A stretch of 11,296 nucleotides of DNA from an uncultured Lachnospiraceae bacterium. GTDB taxonomy: Bacteria; Bacillota; Clostridia; Lachnospirales; Lachnospiraceae. Positions 1 to 5,155 of the stretch are shown one piece after another. Below the pieces are notes generated by a model that did no database searches, was not told the origin of the DNA, and worked only from the letters and a program-made list of their open reading frames with translations. The stretch is taken from positions 1 through 11,296 of the forward strand of contig CAJUDZ010000058.1 of NCBI GenBank assembly GCA_910584965.1, in the 5' to 3' direction. The position numbers and the translations under genes are program-made. Each line of letters opens with the position of its first letter. Position 1 is the stretch's first letter.

Positions 1-82
1 AATCCCTTTATTTGCAAGGCTTCCGGGGAAGGGGTAAAAAAACTATATACTATCCTAATAATAACCATGCCTTTCTTTCAGC

Positions 83-99
83 CTTTGATTTTTCAACCT
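83..99. repeat. Partial copy of dispersed hairpin repeat
   Basis: The 17 bases CTTTGATTTTTCAACCT are identical to 3925-3941, the right half of the palindrome in the full copy at 3862-3941. Only one arm is present here, so no hairpin can form. It lies downstream of the leftmost gene, in the otherwise featureless stretch 1-143, and looks like a decayed or truncated member of the family. Confidence 0.45.
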
Positions 100-143
100 A
101 AGTTGCTCACATTTTATCAGGAACGAAACGGAACGTCAACAGC

Positions 144-851
144 TTATCTTCCAAGCGTACTTCTTTCCCCATATTTGTTATAAGAATCCAGCAGATAGGA
201 CTGTTCCGCCGGCATACGATCGAAGATTTCCCTTTCGGCGGTCCTTGTTCCCTCCTCATGTTTCTTCGCAGGTTTTCTGTGATTCTTCTGTCCGGCCTTC
301 TGCTCCATTCCGCGCAGGAAAGCCTGTATGCCGTTTCCGGCTTTTCGTATCAGCCGCAGTACCGCACGGCTTCTTTTTTCTTCCGGCACGGCCGCCTGTC
401 CGCCTGCTGCCGCTTCCAGCGCGTTTTTCATTTCTGCGGATTCCGGCGTTATTTTATTATCCGCAATTTCCGGTGCGGTTCTGATCTCCATCGTATCCCG
501 CATATTTCTTTTCCCGGATACGGCTGTGATCTGCTTCTTCAAAGTGCCCGGCCCCTCTTCCGTTCTTCCGTTTCTGCGCAGTCCGTCTTTCGCACTTCCG
601 CCTCCGTACAGCCCTGTTTCCGCCATGCTGTTTCCGAACCATTCTTCCTCGACCGTATGCGAAAAAGACGGCTGTGCCATCTGCACACCCGTCTGCTGCG
701 TATTCGCCCTGTTTCCGCCTCCTCCGCCCCCGTCAAAGGAAACTCCGCCCAGCATCTTTCGTCCGGGCCGTTTGTCGTGGTTGTGGAATGTGCTGTTATC
801 CCATCTGACCACATGATATTCCACCGGCTTTTCTCCCTGTATCCAGTGCAT
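144..851 (-). CDS. Hypothetical Gly-rich, charged protein (235 aa)
   Basis: I do not recognise this family. The start at 851 is chosen because GGAAAGGA lies 10 bases upstream; the longer frame from 896 has no good ribosome binding site. The protein starts MHWIQGEKPVEYHVVRWDN, has a run of six glycines near residue 41, then a hydrophilic middle rich in Lys, Glu, Ala and Arg, and ends in a Tyr-containing tail (SYLLDSYNKYGERSTLGR). No signal peptide or membrane segment is visible, so a cytoplasmic or non-classically exported protein is expected. The minus frame is preferred over the long plus-strand frames at 245-995, which are Phe/Arg/Ser/Cys-rich as expected for the complement of a coding strand. 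It follows the FliD-like gene by 127 bases with no clear terminator between, so the two may be co-transcribed. The composition is partly low complexity, so a rapidly evolving protein is possible. Confidence 0.6.
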   Translation of the reverse strand: MHWIQGEKPVEYHVVRWDNSTFHNHDKRPGRKMLGGVSFDGGGGGGNRANTQQTGVQMAQPSFSHTVEEEWFGNSMAETGLYGGGSAKDGLRRNGRTEEGPGTLKKQITAVSGKRNMRDTMEIRTAPEIADNKITPESAEMKNALEAAAGGQAAVPEEKRSRAVLRLIRKAGNGIQAFLRGMEQKAGQKNHRKPAKKHEEGTRTAEREIFDRMPAEQSYLLDSYNKYGERSTLGR

Positions 852-978
852 ACACGATATATCCTTTCCGTCAGCCCCGCGTCCCGCACACAGCATATGC
901 TTCCCGCATCAACTGCCGGATATGTGCGCAGACGCAGTCGGCCGGCACATTATCCGCAGGAACTGCCTCCGGAAAATC

Positions 979-1635
979 TTATGAAAAGAAATTGAAATAA
1001 TTGCCCCTTGAGCCGAAGTTTTTAAGCAGGCTGCTGTACGTATTATTAATCAGGTTGTTCATGCCGGATACGGCATTTTCCTGTACATTCACCGCCGCCG
1101 CACTCGTCTTTTTCACGAAAGTGCCCTCGCTGCCCCAGGCTTTTTCCAGCTGCTCCAGCGTCGCGCCTTTTAAGGCTTTATCATTCACCGAAAGCGTACC
1201 GTCCGCATTCTGGGTAACGCCCGTAGCCTGCAGGGCGGACCGGCACATCATCGCGTTGGCACTTAACTGGTTCAGATAACTTTGATCCGTTCTGCTTCCG
1301 CTGCTCTTTAAGCTCCGTACCATCCCGTTATAGTTGTCAACAAATTCTTTCACCTGCTTTACGATACCGGTCGTATCGCCGCTTTCTTTCGCCTTTGCAA
1401 AGAGGGAATCATCCCCTGTCTTTGTCAGTTCGGAAGCCGTATATTGCAGCTCTCCCGCATACTTTTTCATATTCTGGTATACCGCCTGAGAAGCGCCTGA
1501 CTGATTCGTTTTCCCGGCATTCAGGAAACGGTCGGCTCCTGTCGGCTGCAAATAACTCATACGCCGTCTCCGGCTGCCTGATGTTCTGGTTCCGATTCCG
1601 AGCATTGCGCTCATAAAATTTCTTGTGACTCTCAT
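979..1635 (-). CDS. Small protein resembling the FliD C-terminal region
   Basis: This 218-residue protein resembles part of the flagellar cap protein FliD (FliD_C). The stretch VKEFVDNYNGMVRSLK, followed by a Gln/Leu helix and then VTQNADGTLSVNDKALKGA, matches the FliD pattern of a helix with 'VxxYN', a second helix, and a 'GI/VTxxxDGTLxxDxxxL' strand-turn. FliD proteins are usually well over 400 residues and this one lacks their other domains. The start at 1635 is favoured by AAAGGGGTGG nine bases upstream; the frame extends 22 codons further to 1701 without such a site. The N-terminus carries four consecutive arginines and no classical signal peptide. The C-terminus ends in aromatic residues (YFNFFS), reminiscent of flagellar or secreted-assembly tails. 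No flagellar genes are in the window, so a stand-alone surface or filament-related role is only an inference. Confidence 0.7.
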   Translation of the reverse strand: MRVTRNFMSAMLGIGTRTSGSRRRRMSYLQPTGADRFLNAGKTNQSGASQAVYQNMKKYAGELQYTASELTKTGDDSLFAKAKESGDTTGIVKQVKEFVDNYNGMVRSLKSSGSRTDQSYLNQLSANAMMCRSALQATGVTQNADGTLSVNDKALKGATLEQLEKAWGSEGTFVKKTSAAAVNVQENAVSGMNNLINNTYSSLLKNFGSRGNYFNFFS

Positions 1636-1659
1636 ATCGTTATTCCACCCCTTTTTCAA

Positions 1660-1665
1660 ATTATA
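1660..1665 (-). promoter_or_regulatory. Candidate -10 box for the FliD-like gene
   Basis: On the minus strand a perfect TATAAT lies about 25 bases before the chosen start codon, leaving a very short leader that still contains the AAAGGGGTGG ribosome binding site. No convincing -35 hexamer is seen 16-18 bases upstream, so the call rests on the -10 box alone. Confidence 0.3.
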
Positions 1666-1760
1666 CAGCCCGGCACATTCCGCACTTTCGGACTGCAGCA
1701 ATTAAGAATATTCTCATACAATATATCGGGTTTTTCTACGGAAACTAAAGGGCCTTGTCA

Positions 1761-1780
1761 TCAACCGCGGAATTTCTGTC
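1761..1780. repeat. Decayed copy of dispersed repeat
   Basis: TCAACCGCGGAATTTCTGTC matches the minus strand of the full copy (3937 down to 3901 region, TCAACCGCGAATTTGTGTC) with one inserted G and one substitution. It sits between the LytTR gene and the FliD-like gene. The adjacent AAATCCGGATTT (1791-1802 region) is a small palindrome, but the rest of the hairpin element is missing. The remainder of 1666-1838 shows nothing else I can name. Confidence 0.35.
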
Positions 1781-1838
1781 ATGGAAATGCAAATCCGGAT
1801 TTCCGCTCCTTTTCACGGCTCCTTCTCCCGCCCAAAAC

Positions 1839-2546
1839 TTATTCCCGCAGATACCTGCCATAAATCTGCACAAACTCTCCGTACTTCCTTTTGGCAAGAT
1901 AAACCGTTTCCCCGTTGCTCATGCGGATATTGGCATTGTCATATTCCCGGATTTCCGCAAGCGACACAAGATATCCTCTGTGGCACCGATAAAATCCCTC
2001 GCCAAGCCGCTGTTCCAGCTCTTCCATCTTCTCATAAAATTCCAGATTTTCCTGTTTCAGGTGCAGAATCACTTTCCGGCCGTCGCTCTCCGCGTACAAA
2101 ATATCTTCCGTATTCAGACGCCTGTACCCACCCGGCACTTTGACAAGCATATACCTGGGTTTTGCATTTGTCTTTTCCACTTCCACAACGGCCCTTTTCA
2201 CAACGGAAATCAGTTTTTCCGCCTCCACCGGTTTTAACAGATAATGGAAAGCGCCCACGTCAAATGCCTGAAATACCTGTTCTCTGACGCCCGTCACAAA
2301 AATCAGAATCGTAGCCGGAGACATCTTTCGCAGCCGCCGAGCCGTCTCCATGCCATCCATTCCGTCCATGCCGCTCACCGCAATATCCATCAGGATAATA
2401 TCCGGCAAATAATCCGTACCTGCTGCCTCTGCCAATTCCTGTCCGCAGGAAAACTCTCTCAATTCAATGTCAGGGAACGCTTCCTTCAGTATGTTCTTGA
2501 TGCCTTCTCTGCTTCTGCTTTCATCATCACAGATCGCGATTTTCAT
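1839..2546 (-). CDS. LytTR-family response regulator, orphan
   Basis: A 235-residue cytoplasmic response regulator. Residues 1-120 form a receiver (CheY-like) domain: acidic pair D7-D8, phospho-acceptor D54 in 'ILMD', conserved T85 and K105 (LLKPV). Residues about 130-233 form a LytTR DNA-binding domain, recognised by 'DILYAESDGRKVILH', 'FYRCHRGYLVSL' and 'NGETVYLAKRKYGEF'. The architecture is that of AgrA/LytR/ComE-type regulators, which on phosphorylation bind direct repeats upstream of target genes, often for surface, peptide or virulence functions. No partner histidine kinase is in the window on either side. The N-terminus MKIAICDD fixes the start, although the nearest purine-rich site (GGAAGGAA) lies about 16 bases away, farther than usual. 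A small tandem repeat gives GMDGMDGME a few residues after D54, one GMD unit more than is usual. Confidence 0.93.
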   Translation of the reverse strand: MKIAICDDESRSREGIKNILKEAFPDIELREFSCGQELAEAAGTDYLPDIILMDIAVSGMDGMDGMETARRLRKMSPATILIFVTGVREQVFQAFDVGAFHYLLKPVEAEKLISVVKRAVVEVEKTNAKPRYMLVKVPGGYRRLNTEDILYAESDGRKVILHLKQENLEFYEKMEELEQRLGEGFYRCHRGYLVSLAEIREYDNANIRMSNGETVYLAKRKYGEFVQIYGRYLRE

Positions 2547-2612
2547 AGATGTAACTTAAACGTTCCTTCCTGCCTCTCCCTGGCCTATTACTTTCAGAAT
2601 CCATTCTCCGGT

Positions 2613-2642
2613 CTTATAATTAATATCGGGCGGCCCCGGCAA
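2613..2642 (-). promoter_or_regulatory. Candidate sigma-A promoter of the LytTR gene
   Basis: Reading leftwards, TTGCCG (complement of 2637-2642) and TATAAG (complement of 2613-2618) are separated by 18 bases, which fits a housekeeping promoter and would give a leader of about 60 bases. This suggests the regulator can be transcribed separately from the sigma/anti-sigma pair upstream. The match is 4 of 6 at the -35 box, so confidence is moderate. Confidence 0.4.
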
Positions 2643-2713
2643 ATTCTTAATGTGTTGTCATGAAACGACGGCTTTTTGTTATAAACGTGGCGGTCCTGCT
2701 TTCCCCGTAAAGG

Positions 2714-3289
2714 TTATTCTTCCCACAGCCCCGATACGAGCCTTACGCCGTCCAGTTCCCCGATCAGCTCTTTCATTTCTTCCGCATCCGCATCGATGGC
2801 TACTCCTACCCTGAAACTGTCGGAATCCGCCAGCGGATTAGATGTAAATTCTTCCATAAGCTCCGGCGTCAGATAAGTCTCTCCAAAAGTCTTCCACGCG
2901 GTGCCGCCATCTATATAGCGGCATGACACCACGCCTTCCATCTGCAGCAGCTGTTCCTCGATCCCGTGCATCTGTTCTTTGGTAATGCCTTTTTCGAAAA
3001 AGACATTCAGATGATTCCTGACATAGACTGCATGGGCCGTCATGCCAGAGACCGCAAGAACGAGCAGCGTACAGGCTGCGGCCGCGGCGATTCCGGCACG
3101 GCGGCGGTACCATATACTGTTTCCGGCCTTTTGTCTTTTTTTCATCGGCACATTTTTCATCTGTCCGAGAAGCGACTCTTTCATCTGCTGCGGCAGCGTC
3201 ATTCCCCGCACAGCATCCTTCCAGCCGCCGTTTTCCAGTCTTTCTTCCAGTTTCATTCCTGTATGATTGTTTTCTTTTCCATGATTCAT
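2714..3289 (-). CDS. Anti-sigma-like membrane protein with FtsX-type extracellular domain
   Basis: A 191-residue single-pass protein encoded 33 bases after the ECF sigma gene, so very probably its partner. Residues 1-65 are cytoplasmic and basic near the membrane (KKRQK, YRRR) and would bind the sigma factor. Residues about 66-88 are one hydrophobic segment. Residues 90-191 form an outer domain resembling the FtsX extracellular domain: 'LNVFFEKGITKEQ', 'MEGVVSCRYIDGGTAWKTF', 'SNPLADSDSFRVGV' and a final 'ELDGVRLVSG' follow the FtsX order of strand, helix, 'GVxxxxYxxxxxAxxxF', 'NPLxxS', 'GV'. The four-helix transporter part of FtsX is absent. No HxxxCxxC zinc anti-sigma motif is present. The start at 3289 has GAGGAG eight bases upstream. 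The role as anti-sigma is inferred from topology and position; the FtsX-ECD likeness is from motif reading. Confidence 0.75.
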   Translation of the reverse strand: MNHGKENNHTGMKLEERLENGGWKDAVRGMTLPQQMKESLLGQMKNVPMKKRQKAGNSIWYRRRAGIAAAAACTLLVLAVSGMTAHAVYVRNHLNVFFEKGITKEQMHGIEEQLLQMEGVVSCRYIDGGTAWKTFGETYLTPELMEEFTSNPLADSDSFRVGVAIDADAEEMKELIGELDGVRLVSGLWEE

Positions 3290-3322
3290 GATAGATTCTC
3301 CTCTTCCTATTTTTGTCAGATT

Positions 3323-3790
3323 TTATGCTTCCAGTTTTTTTCTCAAAGCCGCCTTTGCCCGCTGCATTCTCTTCTTGACCGCATTTTCCGAAAGGGCAAG
3401 AATCGCCGCGATTTCTTTCAGCGAATACCCTTCGACATAATGCAGTAAGAGCACAATCTTATATGTCTGCGGAAGCATGGCGATTTCTTCCAAAAGTTCC
3501 CTGCTTTCCGCATCCTTCCCGTCATCGTCCCCAAGCTCCAGCTCATCGATCGGAAAATACCGATGCCTTCCCCGGAACCGCAGCATATCTTTGCACAAAT
3601 TGACCGTTACCCGCAGCAGCCATGCCTTTTCATGTTCGGCATCGGAAAAAGCCGGCGCCTTCTGCATATATTTCAGCATCACTTCCTGTATAACATCCTC
3701 CACATCCTGCGTGTTTCCAAGCATCATCATACCGGTCCGATATAGCAGATTCCCGTATGTGTGCAGAACCGCTTCCATCTTCTGTTCCAT
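3323..3790 (-). CDS. ECF-type RNA polymerase sigma factor
   Basis: A 155-residue sigma-70 family protein of ECF size. Region 2 lies at about residues 16-71 (LLYRTGMMMLGNTQDVEDVIQ to KAWLLRVTVNLCKDMLR), with the typical 'DAEDxxQExFL'-like helix and 'WLxxxxxNxxxDxxR' signature. A short acidic linker (ELELGDDDGKD) is followed by region 4 at about residues 99-153 (LPQTYKIVLLLHYVEGYSLKEIA and an HTH 'LSENAVKKRMQRAKAALRKKL'). It would direct RNA polymerase to stress or envelope promoters when released by the membrane protein encoded next. The start at 3790 is chosen because AAAGGAG lies just upstream (four-base spacer to the ATG); the longer frame to 3832 has no close ribosome binding site. I could not find a convincing autoregulatory promoter upstream; instead the 3862-3941 structured repeat lies there. 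Confidence 0.93.
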   Translation of the reverse strand: MEQKMEAVLHTYGNLLYRTGMMMLGNTQDVEDVIQEVMLKYMQKAPAFSDAEHEKAWLLRVTVNLCKDMLRFRGRHRYFPIDELELGDDDGKDAESRELLEEIAMLPQTYKIVLLLHYVEGYSLKEIAAILALSENAVKKRMQRAKAALRKKLEA

Positions 3791-3861
3791 ACCACTCCTT
3801 TCCGAAACAGACGCGCGCTTTATCTGTTTCATTCTAATAACTGTGCCCTTCTCTCTCAGCT

Positions 3862-3941
3862 TGCGAACTTTGGGTCTTGGGGCAAGACGCTATCAGCGTC
3901 GACACAAATTCGCGGTTGAAAAATCTTTGATTTTTCAACCT
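3862..3941. repeat. Structured dispersed repeat, fullest copy
   Basis: An 80-base palindrome-rich element. An outer stem pairs 3863-3867 (GCGAA) plus 3869-3872 (TTTG) with 3905-3908 (CAAA) plus 3909-3913 (TTCGC), with one bulged C. Inside it are two overlapping, mutually exclusive hairpins: GTCTTG/CAAGAC (3874-3879 with 3883-3888, GGG loop) and GACGCT/AGCGTC (3886-3891 with 3895-3900, ATC loop). Next to it is a perfect 12-base-arm hairpin, GGTTGAAAAATC (3914-3925) with its complement (3929-3940, TTT loop). Related sequence occurs at 6981-7021, 1761-1780 and 83-99. Position is between the oxidase terminator and the sigma factor gene. Most likely a non-coding interspersed repeat; a structured leader of the sigma gene is the alternative. 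Confidence 0.6.
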
Positions 3942-3994
3942 ATATACGTTCATAAACCCGGAAAAGTGACTTCTTCCTGCATTAATTTCCTGTC

Positions 3995-4031
3995 AAATAA
4001 TAAAAACCGCATGACATAAAGCCATACGGTT
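3995..4031 (-). terminator. Rho-independent terminator after the hydroxy-acid oxidizing gene
   Basis: On the minus strand, AACCGTATG and CATGCGGTT (4023-4031 and 4005-4013) pair over nine positions with one T-G wobble and a nine-base loop, and the stem is followed by TTTATTATTT. It lies about 40 bases past the stop codon at 4071 and separates that gene from the sigma factor unit. Confidence 0.75.
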
Positions 4032-4070
4032 ATATACACGTTTCTTTCTTTTTTCAGTATGATCTCCCGG

Positions 4071-5090
4071 CTATATCCGCACCATCTCACGTGTAATCTC
4101 CGAAAGACTCCCCGCGCCGCACATCGACATGGTATCGCGCAGCTCTCCTGCCAGCTTCTCAATATATATACCGACGCCTTCGGCTCCGCCGCCATACAAT
4201 GCCGTGACAAACGGACGGCAGATCAGCACGCCGTCGGCTCCCAGCGCCAGCGCCTTGAAAATATCCGTGCCGTTGCGCAGGCCGCCGTCTGCCAGAATCT
4301 TCACCTGGCTTCCCCGCAGGGCATCTGCGATTTCCGCAAGCACCTCCGCCGTGGACGGACATTGGTCAAGCACCCGGCCGCCGTGATTGCTGACAACAAT
4401 CGCCGCCGCGCCCGCTTCTTTTGCTTTCAACGCGCCCTTAACGGTCATAATGCCTTTGACGATAAATGGCACGCCTGCCATCTGCACGATTTCATGAAGC
4501 TCTTCTACGTTTTTACTGCCTGCCGGAGGCGTCATATTCTTTAAAAAAGGAAGCCCTGCCGCATCAATGTCCATCGCCAGCGCGAAGCAGCCGGCGTCTT
4601 TGCAAAGCTGCATTTTTTCCCGGATCGTCTCCATGTTCCAGGGCTTGATGGTCGGTATGCCCTGCCCGTTTACCTCCCTGAGAGCCTTCGCCGCCTGAAT
4701 GACCACTTCCGGATTCGTCCCGTCCCCCGTAAAGGCCGCAATGCCGTTTTCCACGCAGCTTCGCAGCATCAGATCGTTATAGCTTAAATCATTGTATTTT
4801 TCACCGTAATGCAGATTGACGGCGCCCACCGGGCCCGCAAAAAAAGGATACCGGAAAGTCTTTCCAAACAGCGTAAGCGTCGTATCCGGCGTCCTGTTAT
4901 CGCAGATATTATCCATGTTGACGCGGATTTCCTGCCATTTATCGAAATTTCTGGCCGCCGTATCGCCCATGCCCTTTGCTCCCGGCCCCGGTATCTGATT
5001 TTTACATGCCCTGCCATTGCAGACCGGGCAGGCTTTACAATACGCCCCGATGCAGCCTCTCGCGTTTTCCAGTACTTCCTGATATGTCAT
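4071..5090 (-). CDS. FMN-dependent alpha-hydroxy-acid oxidizing protein
   Basis: A 339-residue cytoplasmic TIM-barrel flavoenzyme of the lactate/glycolate oxidase family, which oxidises 2-hydroxy acids to 2-oxo acids using FMN. Visible motifs are 'PFFAGPVGAVN' (82-92), K212 in 'VKGI', the catalytic His/Arg motif 'SNHGGRVLDQCPST' (234-247; H236, R239), 'LADGGLRNGTDIFKALALGADGV' (266-288) and 'CRPF' (FMN phosphate binding). The N-terminus carries a cysteine cluster, C13, C18, C21, C24 and C29, absent from classical lactate oxidases; it is seen in clostridial members, but its role (metal, Fe-S or redox) is not shown by the sequence. The true substrate cannot be read from sequence. The gene starts 65 bases after the cotransporter stop, with GGGAGG nine to ten bases before the ATG and an 8-base-arm palindrome (5107-5127) just upstream; its own terminator follows. 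Confidence 0.92.
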   Translation of the reverse strand: MTYQEVLENARGCIGAYCKACPVCNGRACKNQIPGPGAKGMGDTAARNFDKWQEIRVNMDNICDNRTPDTTLTLFGKTFRYPFFAGPVGAVNLHYGEKYNDLSYNDLMLRSCVENGIAAFTGDGTNPEVVIQAAKALREVNGQGIPTIKPWNMETIREKMQLCKDAGCFALAMDIDAAGLPFLKNMTPPAGSKNVEELHEIVQMAGVPFIVKGIMTVKGALKAKEAGAAAIVVSNHGGRVLDQCPSTAEVLAEIADALRGSQVKILADGGLRNGTDIFKALALGADGVLICRPFVTALYGGGAEGVGIYIEKLAGELRDTMSMCGAGSLSEITREMVRI

Positions 5091-5106
5091 TGTCCTTTTC
5101 CTCCCG

Positions 5107-5127
5107 AAACTGTTCTGATAACAGTTT
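5107..5127. promoter_or_regulatory. 21-base palindrome next to the ribosome binding site
   Basis: The arms AAACTGTT (5107-5114) and AACAGTTT (5120-5127) are perfect inverted repeats around a five-base centre, directly upstream of the GGGAGG of the 4071-5090 gene. The symmetry and size fit either an operator for a dimeric regulator or an RNA hairpin influencing translation. It has no T-tract on the minus strand, so it is not a good terminator for the cotransporter gene. Confidence 0.4.
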
Positions 5128-5155
5128 ATCTTTTTTTAACGGGAAGGTCAATCTC

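Noticed and set aside
245..995. Long plus-strand open frames (up to 245 codons) opposite the hypothetical gene
   Set aside because: Their products are very rich in Phe, Arg, Ser, Cys and His with no ribosome binding site, as expected for the complement of the minus-strand gene, which has a good site at 851.
2547..2600. LytTR-type direct repeats upstream of the regulator's own gene
   Set aside because: Only one imperfect half-site (AACGTTTAAG on the minus strand) is seen; without a second copy at the right spacing it is not supportable.
4129..4648. Plus- and minus-strand open frames overlapping the hydroxy-acid oxidizing gene
   Set aside because: They lie wholly inside a gene with clear catalytic motifs and have no start signals; high G+C makes such frames common.
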